Notes: generated from the sequence alone by a model not told the origin. Positions 35,364-45,136 are shown, counted from the first letter of the stretch. The stretch is 64,000 bases of DNA from Paenibacillus sp. L3-i20 (GCF_022180385.2 NZ_BQME02000001.1:884501-948500); one strand, 5' to 3'. Program-made: numbers and translations.

Positions 35364-38300
35364 TTACTGCTTCCTCACCCGCACATCATCGACGTGGAGC
35401 ACGGTTCCGCCCGGGGAGTCGATATAGAAGCCTACGTCGATCACACCACTCGTTACATAAATATTGCTGATCTTTATATACTTCCAGACACCGTCGTTCG
35501 TAATGTTTTGCGTCAGCAACGTCCCGCCATATGACGAAATTTCGGCTCTTGCCGTCGTTGGATTGGCATACTGCATACGGACTCTCGCTTCGAACTCGTA
35601 ATTGCTGTTGTTAACTGGTACGTTGATGACTTGATGAATGCTTTGTTTATATGCGCCTGCGGAATATAAATACGCTCGTTTATCTTCTGTCCACGCAGAA
35701 GAAGGTGGATTCGTTCCTGAACCGCTATCAATTCCGTATGCAAGCGCTTGGCCGCTTGGATGCCACTCTGTCCATGCACTGCCATAGCCCGTTTCCCGCT
35801 CAAAGTCCCCATTATCAAGTAAATTCCGTTCTGATTCTGGTGTACCAGGAGCTGACGAAGAAACTAACAACCGATCCACGTTAGCATTACCTGTGTCTGC
35901 GGAATCGTAGCGGAAAGCAATCGTATTCGAGCCGGCATTTAATGCTAGGGTTTGGGTTGCATCCTGCCACGTATCCCAACTGGTCCCCGGGCTTGTTAAG
36001 CTAACTTGTGCTACGTCTACACCATTCACATAGGTGCTAAGCGTTTTTGTGCTGCCCGAACCATTTGCGTATCTTAGCGCAACGCTGTAATTGCCTGCTG
36101 AAGGCACATCGACATTAAACTTCACTTGTGCTCCTACCGTCGTTAATGCATCTACGAAAGCTTCACCAGTATAGAACTTATGGTTTTTATTCGTTGCTGC
36201 TCCGCCCGAACGTTCCGCACTTTCTGCTTCGTACTTGCTTGCTGTAGGAGCAAACGGCACCGTAATATAATCTACATTCACACTGCCTGTGTCCCCAGCA
36301 TTATTGTCATATTTGTACGTAATGGCATTGCGTCCTGCTGCCAATGGAACACTTTCGCTTTTCGTAGACCATGTGCTCCAGTTCACCAAGCTTGGAAGAT
36401 TTGTACTCTTCACTCGCTTGCCGTTCACGTAGATGCTTATCGTCTTTGCTGAGCCTGTAGCGTTCGCATATCTCAGATCTAGCGTGTAGTCGCCGCCTGT
36501 CTTCACATCTGCATAAAAGGTTGCCCCCGCACCGGCTTGATCTAAACCGTCGATGAAGCCCGTACCTGTATATCCAGCATGGTTATTGTTGACTTTAGCT
36601 TTTGTCCCTATTGTATTGCCCGACAAGGATGCTTCTTCTGCTTCCAACTTTACTGAGGTTGCTGCAACTGTTCCATTTCCAGTAACGACGATAGTTTTGG
36701 CTGATGTGCTCGCTGCTGTTACTTTTACATAAGTGACTAAACCATAAATGTCCCTGCCAGTAGTCCAGCCCTCTCCACTAGCAGCTTGCAAAGCATTTAA
36801 ATCTCCATAAGAAGTAAGGGATGTGCCGTTGCTTGTAACGGCTGTGCCCGCTTTGCCATGAACTTTGACGATGTATGACTGAACCTCAGGCGTGTATACA
36901 CCGGATTTCGCTGCAATACCTACAGTGACGCCACTTCCACCATTGTCCTGAGCTGTAAACGTCTGCTTAAAGTGTTCTCCACCTTCATAATCATAGCTAG
37001 TACCGTCATCTTCATAGTAAGTGAAGCTGGTAGCCGTCGTATCTGGGAACACATCAACATTCACTTTAGAAACTGCGCTTTGACCAATGTAGTCCTGTGT
37101 TTTCTGTGATGGAATGATTGCCCCCTTCTTAATAAAGAGCGGAATATCTGACCAAGTCTCTGCATTGACGGGATACGTAATGTTCTGACCACCTGCATAC
37201 GTAATCCCGCGGAAATAATCCGTCCATGTTCCCGCCGGCAAATAAATATTTTTGGTCGTCTGCGACTGATCGACAATTGGAGCTGCAAGTAGATAATCCC
37301 CGAACATCCATGCCTCCGTATAGTTGCTTGCTGCCGCATCATTTGGGTAATCGAATAGTAATGGTCTTACTAAACCATTGCCATTTTCCAATGCGCTTCT
37401 CTCATACGTGTACATATATGGGATTAAGGAATATCTGAGCTGGATCGCTCCCTTAGCCGCTTCCTCAGCTGTGTTCCCGTAATACCACGGCTGCCGTTGA
37501 TGCTGGAGATTGCCATGTACACGGAATACGGGAGTTAATGCAGAAAATTGCAGCCATCTTGCATACAACTCTGGGCTAGGGTTGCTGTCAGACGGATTGA
37601 ATCCACCTGCATCCATGCCCCACTTCGGCTGACCCATAGCGATCGAAGAAAGCATAACTGTGCGCTGCTCCTGCATGCCGGATGCCCAACTAACTTTCTC
37701 TCCTTTATAAAATTGTGCGCCAATATCGCCAGACCATAACGTTGTCGCATAACGTTGAGCGCCAGGGTAGAACGTTCTCGCCGTCTGCCATACACGTTGC
37801 GCCCCACTTGTATATGCTCGCTGTCCTTCGTACATCGCCTGCGATAGATGTGTCGTTGAGAAATTACCGAACCACCATTGTGCGGAACCGGAAGCTACTT
37901 TATCCGTTTCATCGTTCCACCAGCCTACAATTCCTTTATCGTAAGCATCCTTGGAATGATCCCAATACCAGGCGCGCATAGCCGAATTATAAGGATCGAT
38001 ACTTCTAACTAACACAGGTATAAAATAGTCAGAGTATTCGCTATGCCCCGGATACCAATAACCGCCGCTATTTGCATCGTTATATTGACTAGTACGGTTG
38101 CCTCTCGCATCCATCGTGACAATTCTAGGCTTTGTAATGCCAATTAGCTTCACGCCTTTAGCATCCATATGTGTCTTCAAGGCAGTTCCAGCCGCAGAAG
38201 GAAAGTTATGAGTGTTCCAAGCAAACTCACCGTAAGCCGTCTCGCCATATTTTTTCCAATCGTAATCCAACCCGTACGCATCAAGCGGAATGTTTTTCGC

Positions 38301-39212
38301 TCTATACGTATCGGTCATCGTCGCCAATTCTGTCTGATCCATGCCCCATTCGAAATTCATAAAACCAAGCGACCACTTCGGAAGCAGCGGCGACTTGCCC
38401 GTTATTTCAGCCACTCCTGACATAATTTCCTTCGGATTGCCTACAATTGCGTAATACTCAACATCCGTCTTACTGTATCGCCTGCCTTCCACTGGTGTTC
38501 CGCCGTAATAGAACTCCAGCTTCCCACTAGCGTCATCGGTATACGGATATCCACCATCGCTGTCTACCAAAATGCCATACCCAGCTGTCGACCACATAAG
38601 AGGACCACCGGAATCTCCTTGATTGCCTGCGTGTGCGGGATGGCTGTTGTTGTTGCGAATTAAATCAGGTGCATCTTCATTTGCATTATAGCTGCGAATA
38701 CCATAAATATTATGACCGCTGGCATGCTGGAATCTCACGCCATCAGAGAAAATGCCGCCGCCTGCTGGCTCCCATAGCAGCGTCGTTCCATCCGCCTTCT
38801 TGATCGTTACTCTCGTTGGAGTTTTAGTAATTTCCACACTCATCTTTGAAGTGGTAATCGTAATGGGGTTACTCGCCGTATTAATCGTCGCGCCTACAGT
38901 GCTCCACGTTTTGTTCGGATCGATCATAGGCGTATCGTTGCTTGGCGCTACATTATTTGGTCGATACGATACTTTCACGATATCATTTTGCAAAACATTA
39001 AAGATCAGAATGTCATCATTAGGCTCCGCACCATTATCAACAGTGAGCGTTAACGTATCAGCTGACGCTGAGAACGCAGTTACATTGCCAAGAGCAGGTA
39101 CAAAAGCAGATACAGGTACAACTGGAACAGATAAAAAAGTTGAACATAAGAGCGCAATAATAATTCCATAGATGGCTAAACGCTTACCACGAATTCTACT
39201 TGGAATAGACAT
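35364..39212 (-). CDS. Secreted GH31 alpha-glucosidase/6-alpha-glucosyltransferase with CBM35 and CBM61-like modules
   Basis: The start is ATG 39212 (MSIPSRIRGKRLAIYG), after AGGAGT; 1282 residues. A signal peptide ends near AFVPALG. The GH31 barrel has GWWNDETD (probable nucleophile Asp434) and TLWSGDIGAQ (probable acid/base Asp496), with SLGFMNFEWGMDQ before them. Two CBM35-type modules follow (starting KLEAEEASLSG and KYEAESAERSG), then a C-terminal CBM61-like module (RNLLDNGDFERE ... VLHVDDVRVRK). This layout matches extracellular 6-alpha-glucosyltransferases of the CtsZ/Paenibacillus 598K type, which build alpha-1,6 chains from starch oligosaccharides. The exact linkage made here is inferred. 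Confidence 0.88.
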   Translation of the reverse strand: MSIPSRIRGKRLAIYGIIIALLCSTFLSVPVVPVSAFVPALGNVTAFSASADTLTLTVDNGAEPNDDILIFNVLQNDIVKVSYRPNNVAPSNDTPMIDPNKTWSTVGATINTASNPITITTSKMSVEITKTPTRVTIKKADGTTLLWEPAGGGIFSDGVRFQHASGHNIYGIRSYNANEDAPDLIRNNNSHPAHAGNQGDSGGPLMWSTAGYGILVDSDGGYPYTDDASGKLEFYYGGTPVEGRRYSKTDVEYYAIVGNPKEIMSGVAEITGKSPLLPKWSLGFMNFEWGMDQTELATMTDTYRAKNIPLDAYGLDYDWKKYGETAYGEFAWNTHNFPSAAGTALKTHMDAKGVKLIGITKPRIVTMDARGNRTSQYNDANSGGYWYPGHSEYSDYFIPVLVRSIDPYNSAMRAWYWDHSKDAYDKGIVGWWNDETDKVASGSAQWWFGNFSTTHLSQAMYEGQRAYTSGAQRVWQTARTFYPGAQRYATTLWSGDIGAQFYKGEKVSWASGMQEQRTVMLSSIAMGQPKWGMDAGGFNPSDSNPSPELYARWLQFSALTPVFRVHGNLQHQRQPWYYGNTAEEAAKGAIQLRYSLIPYMYTYERSALENGNGLVRPLLFDYPNDAAASNYTEAWMFGDYLLAAPIVDQSQTTKNIYLPAGTWTDYFRGITYAGGQNITYPVNAETWSDIPLFIKKGAIIPSQKTQDYIGQSAVSKVNVDVFPDTTATSFTYYEDDGTSYDYEGGEHFKQTFTAQDNGGSGVTVGIAAKSGVYTPEVQSYIVKVHGKAGTAVTSNGTSLTSYGDLNALQAASGEGWTTGRDIYGLVTYVKVTAASTSAKTIVVTGNGTVAATSVKLEAEEASLSGNTIGTKAKVNNNHAGYTGTGFIDGLDQAGAGATFYADVKTGGDYTLDLRYANATGSAKTISIYVNGKRVKSTNLPSLVNWSTWSTKSESVPLAAGRNAITYKYDNNAGDTGSVNVDYITVPFAPTASKYEAESAERSGGAATNKNHKFYTGEAFVDALTTVGAQVKFNVDVPSAGNYSVALRYANGSGSTKTLSTYVNGVDVAQVSLTSPGTSWDTWQDATQTLALNAGSNTIAFRYDSADTGNANVDRLLVSSSAPGTPESERNLLDNGDFERETGYGSAWTEWHPSGQALAYGIDSGSGTNPPSSAWTEDKRAYLYSAGAYKQSIHQVINVPVNNSNYEFEARVRMQYANPTTARAEISSYGGTLLTQNITNDGVWKYIKISNIYVTSGVIDVGFYIDSPGGTVLHVDDVRVRKQ

Positions 39213-39334
39213 AATAACTCCTACCTTTCCATTGATGGGTTTGAGGGGATAGAGTGACAGTTTGCCGAAGAAAGTTGCCACTCCCTATGGATCGCATATT
39301 TCCTATTGAGGGATATAAATTTCTGGGTCAGATG

Positions 39335-42235
39335 TTAATTGACTGTAATGTGAAAATCAGTACCTTCCCACCTATCCACACTACTCTCCAGCACGCCGTT
39401 TCCATTGTCATCCCATAGGAAAGTGAAATCGACGACTGTTCCAGCGGAGAAAGGCCCAACCGAGATTTCATGATCTAGTAAAGCCTTACTTGATCCGTTT
39501 GGTCTCATCATGGAATCTGTCTTGCTGGTCCATCCGTTCACACCTTGATGAGCCCATCCCGATGCGCCAGTAAGAAATGTAATCCGATAACCTGCTGGAA
39601 CTGTCGTCAGTTGACGGTCGAATTGCCATACATACGTTTTATCCAAATCTAGATGATCCAAATTAATAGCACCTGTATTGGAATTATTTTTCCATATTGT
39701 TATCGTATGAATTCCTTTCTTCAAAGAGACCGTTAACTCTGAAGTAGACCAGCCGCTCCAGCTTCCTGTGGATGGGAAAGCGATTGTCCCAGCGTAATTG
39801 CCGTCTACGAAAATATCTCTTGTGGCATTCGTTCCGCCATTCGCATAGCGGAATCGCAGTACCTGATCATCATCTTGTGCGGCTGATACAGTGAACGTAA
39901 CGCCATCATTGTCTGAGAAGTTGTCGACAAAGCCGGTTCCCGTATAACCTACATGGTTCGTGTTCACACCAACGTTTACTTTCACACCTTTTTCCGCTTC
40001 ATAAATATCATTTGTTGGGGTAGCGAAAGAGCGTTTCATATAAATCATGTCCCAATATTGCAGCGATGGCAGTGTGAATGCGACGTATTTGCCCTTGCTA
40101 TCTGTACCCGTTGAATACGTTAACGATTGTGTCGCACCCATTGCAATATCTGGCGAAGCGACATAAACTCCTGATACCGACTCCCCATTGCCGATGTACA
40201 CTTTCGTCTCTAAATTTGTTAGCGTTGTTGGAGTGATATCCGAATTTCGCCAGTCGGTATCTGTACTATTTTTCAAATTGATGAGGTGAACGATGTTGTA
40301 GTTGTCGCTTTGCTTCATAAAACTCCATATATTGCCCGCTGTGCCGCTACCTGAAACGGGCTGACCCGTAATTTCAACAAACTGGTTGCCAGAATCGGTA
40401 TTAAACACATCCTTATCAAACAACAAGTTTTCATATGCCGTAATAAAATTGTATTGATCTTTTGTCGCTTCCTTTAAGCTATTTCGCATTTGCTTCGCTC
40501 TATTTGGGAAATAGGGGTGACCTAACATTTGATCGCCTTCACCCATCTCAATTCTGGAAGCGCCAGCCGCTGCAATTGCCGCCCCTGTCAGCCTTACGGA
40601 AGCATCATTGAACGTTCCCAAAGTTAAGCTATCGAGATTGATAAAACCTGTGTCGTTTGCTTCTTTCGCCAGCTTAACTGTATGTGTGCCAGCACTTAGC
40701 CAAACGGTATGAGAGGCATCGAACTTCCACGTTCCCCAGCTGTTTTGATCGAGAAAATTGCCAACCTGCTTCACAAAAGATCCATCCACATATAGACTGC
40801 GAGTGTTGTTTGTTCCTGTATCATTGCCATAGCGGAAGACAAGCCCATACCAACCTTCTTCTGGTGCATTAATCGAAAATTGGACGTAATCTCCGGTATC
40901 GCCAAAGCCATCTACGAACCCGCTTCCGGTATAACCTGTATGATTCGTATTCGTTGTTACTCCGTTCAACGATGCTGACTCTGCTTCATAACGAGTACCT
41001 GTGTTTTCTTCAAAATTCATGTATGCAGCCAGTACGACCGCCTTCTGCCCGTTATTGCGCTTCGCTTTGTCGATCAGCGATTTCAGCTCGATATAGTCGT
41101 TAGCTCCGCCCCATATCTCGGTATATGTGAAATCGTAATTCGCGTTTTTCGTCACATCGTCAAATGCCCAGCCATTAGCCGCGCCATCCACATTGTTAAA
41201 CGTCAGTACCTTATCTGACATGCCATTGCTATTGAGATTGCTCCGTAAATTATTAACGAAGCCAGAGAAGCTATTATCTAGATCAACGACGTTGCCATTG
41301 TAATCGTAAGGATCAGCACGTTCACCCATCTGATCGAGATGGATGCCATCGAACCCTGCTGTCGTGATCATATCCCGATATTGGCCGTAAATATAATTTT
41401 GCCAGCCTGCATTAGCAGGATTGAACAACCATAACCACGTATCCGGATTATTGTCGTCGAAGTCAAAACCTAGCTGACTCAAATGTGCGGTATCTGAATA
41501 CATTGCCCATTGAGGGTTAACTCCTGAAATTGCTTGATAATTGTGGAGCGCTGCGTATGTCATCGTGTATGGCATAGCAGCCGCGTTGTAGTTGTGCATG
41601 GAGGAAATCAGGTTTTGGATCGTTGGCCAATACATCGTATGTTTGCCACTCCAATCGGCCCACGAGTTGTCGACCGTCCCGCCTGTTCGTTTAATATTGT
41701 TCTCATGCCGCCACATCCAGTCATACAACTGAAATGCGTTCGTATGGTAATCTTCTACGGTACGTTTCACCCTTGCATCCGTAACCGATGCACTTTCGGA
41801 CGGATATTCCGTAATGTAGCCGTAACGTGGAAATCTGGTCCACTTACTGGATACGTCGACGGCTGTTGCCCCTTTGGACGATCCAGCAGTAATATTTACA
41901 AAATAACCCTTATAATCCGTGTTTGGTGTTGTCCAAGTGAAGTTAACTGTGGTAGAACTTCCGTTAGGTAAGTTAATTGGGGTGGAGGTAGCGTACACTT
42001 GCGTTTCGAGGTGATGGATAGTCAAATTCACATTTCCGCTAAAAGTAGTTCCTGTGTCATTCTTTAGTTCAACCTTAATCGTTGCGCTTGTTCCGGGATT
42101 ATACCTCGCTTTGCCCGTATAAACCCGCTTCACAATTCCATTAGCAGCAGCATGAACAGGTGGTGGCACTATACTTGGCAGTACAACAAAAAGCAGCAAC
42201 AGTACAAGCCCCATACAATAACTGGCTCTTCTCAC
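39335..42235 (-). CDS. Secreted GH66 enzyme, cycloisomaltooligosaccharide glucanotransferase-like, with two CBM35 modules
   Basis: This 966-residue protein starts at GTG 42235, with GGGAG upstream and a signal peptide ending near PPVHAAANG. The GH66 barrel shows YGYITEYP, FQLYDWMWRHENN, FDGIHLDQMGERADPYDY (probable nucleophile Asp301) and DFTYTEIWGG (probable acid/base Glu373). A CBM35 module (about 416-545, RYEAESASLNGVTTNTNHTG) is inserted in the catalytic part, the arrangement known for Bacillus circulans CITase, whose length is similar. A second CBM35 module (about 745-880) and a C-terminal beta domain follow. It should cyclise or hydrolyse dextran-type glucan made by the adjacent GH31 enzyme. 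Confidence 0.88.
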   Translation of the reverse strand: MRRASYCMGLVLLLLFVVLPSIVPPPVHAAANGIVKRVYTGKARYNPGTSATIKVELKNDTGTTFSGNVNLTIHHLETQVYATSTPINLPNGSSTTVNFTWTTPNTDYKGYFVNITAGSSKGATAVDVSSKWTRFPRYGYITEYPSESASVTDARVKRTVEDYHTNAFQLYDWMWRHENNIKRTGGTVDNSWADWSGKHTMYWPTIQNLISSMHNYNAAAMPYTMTYAALHNYQAISGVNPQWAMYSDTAHLSQLGFDFDDNNPDTWLWLFNPANAGWQNYIYGQYRDMITTAGFDGIHLDQMGERADPYDYNGNVVDLDNSFSGFVNNLRSNLNSNGMSDKVLTFNNVDGAANGWAFDDVTKNANYDFTYTEIWGGANDYIELKSLIDKAKRNNGQKAVVLAAYMNFEENTGTRYEAESASLNGVTTNTNHTGYTGSGFVDGFGDTGDYVQFSINAPEEGWYGLVFRYGNDTGTNNTRSLYVDGSFVKQVGNFLDQNSWGTWKFDASHTVWLSAGTHTVKLAKEANDTGFINLDSLTLGTFNDASVRLTGAAIAAAGASRIEMGEGDQMLGHPYFPNRAKQMRNSLKEATKDQYNFITAYENLLFDKDVFNTDSGNQFVEITGQPVSGSGTAGNIWSFMKQSDNYNIVHLINLKNSTDTDWRNSDITPTTLTNLETKVYIGNGESVSGVYVASPDIAMGATQSLTYSTGTDSKGKYVAFTLPSLQYWDMIYMKRSFATPTNDIYEAEKGVKVNVGVNTNHVGYTGTGFVDNFSDNDGVTFTVSAAQDDDQVLRFRYANGGTNATRDIFVDGNYAGTIAFPSTGSWSGWSTSELTVSLKKGIHTITIWKNNSNTGAINLDHLDLDKTYVWQFDRQLTTVPAGYRITFLTGASGWAHQGVNGWTSKTDSMMRPNGSSKALLDHEISVGPFSAGTVVDFTFLWDDNGNGVLESSVDRWEGTDFHITVN

Positions 42236-42317
42236 ATCGACTCTCTCCCTTCAAAGATAGAATAAGATGCACTTTAAGTGTATGCTTCCTACTCTATTGA
42301 AAGAAAGACCGAAAAAT

Positions 42318-42752
42318 TCATATAACAGTGCGCTTTTTATCGAAGCTGTCCAAAGTAATTTCCACAACGGCATAACTAAAACCAATAATCCCAAATAGGA
42401 GTACAGCAATTCCTCCATTAAGTCCGTAGCTTTCAATGAAATAGTCGTCGAATAATACGTGAAATACAACAATACCGCTTAATGAGAACAAGACCGTATA
42501 ACTAATCATTCGCTCCAACGTGGCTTTGAGAAATGTACGAATAAAGATGGATAGAGGCAATAATGTAAAGAAATAAGCAGCAGCTGAAAATATGACAACA
42601 AAAAAAACAAAGCTAACCCCTAAATTATTTAGACCATAATATTCCGTAGTCGTAATTTTATCTCCTTCGACGATTTCGAGTCCAATAACAGCTGTACTAA
42701 ATAAAACGATAAACACAAACCACATTAAGCTATATATTTTGAATGAATTCAT
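42318..42752 (-). CDS. Hypothetical membrane protein, 144 aa
   Basis: Four hydrophobic segments are visible (IYSLMWFVFIVLFSTAVIGL, VSFVFFVVIFSAAAYFFTLL, ISYTVLFSLSGIVVFHVLF, GGIAVLLFGIIGFSYAVVEI). The C-terminus is charged (LDSFDKKRTVI). A GGTGAAGAG site precedes the ATG. The family is not recognised. It lies between the glucan cluster and the toxin locus without evident partners. Confidence 0.7.
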   Translation of the reverse strand: MNSFKIYSLMWFVFIVLFSTAVIGLEIVEGDKITTTEYYGLNNLGVSFVFFVVIFSAAAYFFTLLPLSIFIRTFLKATLERMISYTVLFSLSGIVVFHVLFDDYFIESYGLNGGIAVLLFGIIGFSYAVVEITLDSFDKKRTVI

Positions 42753-42923
42753 CTCTTCACCGCCTTATAGAACTAACCTATTAGACGCTAATATGCAATA
42801 TTTAGTTGCGGTGGAAACGGATGTATCCTCATTTGTGAGGATTGTTGATACATTCTTTTGCACATATTTATTATCAGGTCATTACATTCATGAGCTTCGC
42901 ATTCCGATTCAATAACGCTTCAT

Positions 42924-43193
42924 TCATTTGTAATTATCATTCTGTTCCTTATACGACGTTAATTCAGATATAGTGGCAACATTGGAAATACTCGATAAGA
43001 CGGAGACGGTGCGATATTTATAGTCATTTATCACCACGACAAAATTATCGCGAACATCGCTTAGTTCAATCTTAAATTTTGTATCAATTGAAGCTTGTAA
43101 GTTTCGTGCTTTAGTATTTTTATTAACGTAATTAAATCCTAAGATTATTAAGCCAAGAACAAGCAATGAGATAACGTAAGTACAGTTCTTCAA
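42924..43193 (-). CDS. Small hypothetical membrane-anchored protein, 89 aa
   Basis: It starts at TTG 43193 with AAAGGG about 10 bases upstream. One hydrophobic helix (YVISLLVLGLIILGFNYV) is followed by a hydrophilic domain with KFKIELSDVRDNFVVVINDY. No family is recognised. It could be a secreted-face accessory or immunity protein of the neighbouring toxin locus, but nothing proves that. Confidence 0.5.
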   Translation of the reverse strand: MKNCTYVISLLVLGLIILGFNYVNKNTKARNLQASIDTKFKIELSDVRDNFVVVINDYKYRTVSVLSSISNVATISELTSYKEQNDNYK

Positions 43194-43407
43194 CCTGCAA
43201 CACCCTTTAATAATCTTATTCTAGAATAGCGATTGGAATTTCAAAAGCTACTTCACAACAAACAATACGGTTGTGGCATTATCTTTCAATGGCTTGAGCC
43301 ACGAATAGAAGTGAACTAAGTTATTTGAATAACACTCGATTCATAATGTGTTCTTTTTCTACTTTGAAACGAAAGTTAAATACTCACATAATCGTAGTCG
43401 AAAGGGA
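43194..43407. other. Intergenic stretch without gene
   Basis: AT-rich sequence upstream of the small membrane-protein gene, containing its promoter presumably. I see no further feature. Confidence 0.3.
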
Positions 43408-43712
43408 TTAAGAAATCTCAATATACGCATTTAACTCTACTACAATACAGACAATCAAATCTTGTACATCTTCCACAATTAGACCCAAATTTCGTAATAT
43501 ATTAGGGGGAAATATGCTAGCCTTCACGTTGCATTACCTGTTCTATGTCAACTGGCACGTTACCAGATTGTATTTGCACAGTAATCATTGGTTCATGTCC
43601 AAATCATTCCAGTATAAATCAATAATTCATAACCTCACTTGAGACTATAGTGGTTGGGCTATCTATTGATTTCGTTTCAAAACCTTTATCCGCTTTATAA
43701 ATCGCTTATGGC
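43408..43712 (-). pseudogene. Unidentified decayed coding remnant in the toxin locus
   Basis: On the minus strand the sequence reads YKADKGFETKSIDSPTTIV and SSEVMNY, a stop, then FILEWFGHEPMITVQIQSG and NVPVDIEQVMQREG. A frameshift follows, and then ILRNLGLIVEDVQDLIVCIV and VELNAYIEIS end at a TAA at 43408-43410. The amphipathic, protein-like text across stops and a frameshift suggests a dead gene, perhaps an old toxin or immunity module. I do not recognise the family. Confidence 0.4.
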
Positions 43713-43948
43713 TTTATCTACAGACTTCATTTATTTCGGAAAAACCGAGAGAAAACAAAGCTAATGTATTTGACTCTAAATGCTGTGGTATCTGATGATT
43801 TTGAGGGTTACTTGGAGATGATCACCATTTCAGGTAGGTTGCACTGCTAAAGCTTAAAAGAGTACGTACATCCATATTCAGAAGAGTTTCATAGGGAGAT
43901 AATGAGGATAAAGATTCATTCGGCAACGGTCATAGGTAAACAAAGAAA

Positions 43949-43975
43949 GACCTTGAGGATTGCCGCCTCAAGGTC
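43949..43975 (-). terminator. Terminator after the CdiI-like immunity gene
   Basis: GACCTTGAGG-ATTGCCG-CCTCAAGGTC forms a 10-bp stem. On the minus strand it is followed by TTTCTTTG. It lies 10 bp after the stop codon at 43986. Confidence 0.85.
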
Positions 43976-43985
43976 AAAAATAACA

Positions 43986-44255
43986 TTATTTAGTCATGTT
44001 TAGTTGCAAAGTATCTATAAACCACTTTAGCTTGTTGAAAGCCATGTTCCGCATTCCATACTTCCTGACAAACTCATGAATAAACTCCCAATTATCCAAG
44101 CGTTGAATAGTCTCCAGTTCGGCAATAAGCAAAGACTGATTTTTTGCCGTTTCACTATTTCTAAATTCAGTAATCAGTTGCTCCAACTCATCATAATTCG
44201 CACTGACATTAAAGTAGCATTCAAGAAAATATTTCAGTAATTCATATCTTTCCAC
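43986..44255 (-). CDS. CdiI-like immunity protein for the RNase A-like toxin
   Basis: This 89-residue protein starts at GTG 44255, 14 bp after the toxin stop, with GGGGGCG upstream. It opens LLKYFLECYFNVSANYDELEQLITEF and ends FNKLKWFIDTLQLN, resembling small all-helical CdiI immunity proteins (CdiI_2-like) that guard against contact-dependent toxins. The toxin-then-immunity order and tight spacing support the role. Assignment rests on context and weak sequence resemblance. Confidence 0.65.
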   Translation of the reverse strand: MERYELLKYFLECYFNVSANYDELEQLITEFRNSETAKNQSLLIAELETIQRLDNWEFIHEFVRKYGMRNMAFNKLKWFIDTLQLNMTK

Positions 44256-44269
44256 CTAACGCCCCCACT

Positions 44270-44809
44270 TTACTTGACTATTGGAAATGCCGTTATTATT
44301 CTAAATCCAAGCTCTTGATTTACATCTTTCACCACTACTATACGAGAATAATTTAAATCATATTTCACAGTTTTCTTATCCTGTAATACTCCTTTTCCAA
44401 TAGCGTTATCATGCTTCACATCAAACACAACCCTTGCTTTTTCCGATTCATTTACCCACTTCACGATTCCATCAGCATTTTTCCGTAAATTTTCTTGAAC
44501 CGACCTTATCGCAGTGCTCTTATCAGTAAACGATGTTGTGGCTTCTACATCCTCTTTGTTTGCCCTCTTGATAAGGTCTTCATTTGTTTTTGAAACGTGT
44601 CTTTCAAGAGTGTGTCCACCTGCTTCTTCCATCTTATCGAGAATGTCATTTCCAACTTTTCTAAGTGCATCAGCTGTTAGACAACCACTTATATTATGAA
44701 CCCAAATACCTAAATCACTGACAAAGTAAGTATGGAAATCTTCAACAATAAAGCTATACATCTTGACCATGTCATCATGCTTAAAAATCTTGATGTTGTT
44801 AATCGTCAA
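44270..44809 (-). CDS. Orphan toxin module: HINT tail joined to RNase A-like (CdiA-CT type) domain
   Basis: The first 40 residues are the end of a HINT domain (YSFIVEDFHTYFVSDLGIWVHN), closely matching the same region of the giant toxin (FEVEDFQSYFVSDLRIWVHN). After a short linker comes a bacterial RNase A-like toxin: GGHTLERHVSKTNEDLIKRA with the H..RHV.K motif, TSFTDKSTAIRSVQENLRKN, IVKWVN, VVFDVKHDNAIGKGV and RIITAFP near the end. This family cuts RNA in target cells. The upstream HINT part is broken, so this cassette probably cannot be exported alone; it looks like an alternative C-terminal cassette that could recombine into the large protein. Confidence 0.75.
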   Translation of the reverse strand: MTINNIKIFKHDDMVKMYSFIVEDFHTYFVSDLGIWVHNISGCLTADALRKVGNDILDKMEEAGGHTLERHVSKTNEDLIKRANKEDVEATTSFTDKSTAIRSVQENLRKNADGIVKWVNESEKARVVFDVKHDNAIGKGVLQDKKTVKYDLNYSRIVVVKDVNQELGFRIITAFPIVK

Positions 44810-45078
44810 GGTATTTCCATTGCTCTACTGTAACTTATCACCTATCTGCAAGTATGCCGCAAGAATCCAACCTCTACCCTCAACCCAGAATGGATGGTTA
44901 TCGGTTGTTTCAATGACTTGGTTACCTACTGTAAGTTCATAGATAATTTTCTTATCATTTCGATAGAGATATGTGACTTACTTGTAACCCTACTCCCTAT
45001 CTCTTTATTCTTGGAAAGAAAACAATCTCCAACTTCAATGTCTTCGATATTTTTCTCTCCTTCGTTAGTTATAAACTT
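44690..45078 (-). pseudogene. Degenerate HINT domain fragment of the orphan toxin cassette
   Basis: Reading leftwards from 45078 gives KFITNEGEKNIEDIEVGDCFLSKN, a frameshift, then IIYELTVGNQVIETTDNHPFW and VEGRGWILAAYLQIGDKL, a stop, then LTINNIKIFKHDDMVKMYSF into the orphan toxin gene. It aligns block by block with the HINT domain of the giant protein (TDEGEKPIEEIEVGDKVLAK, ATAEHPFWLDGKGW). One frameshift and one stop show it is inactive. Homology starts just beyond the terminator of the immunity gene. Confidence 0.75.
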
Positions 45079-45095
45079 AAGTCAAAAAAAGAAAG

Positions 45096-45119
45096 GACGG
45101 CAACTTTTTTGTCGCCGCC
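45096..45119 (-). terminator. Terminator of the giant toxin/immunity transcript
   Basis: GGCGGCGAC-AAAAAA-GTTGCCGTC (minus strand) forms a mostly paired stem and is followed by CTTTCTTTTTTT. It ends the primary toxin-immunity unit and marks the border to the orphan cassette. Confidence 0.65.
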
Positions 45120-45136
45120 TACAAGAGTATTACCTT

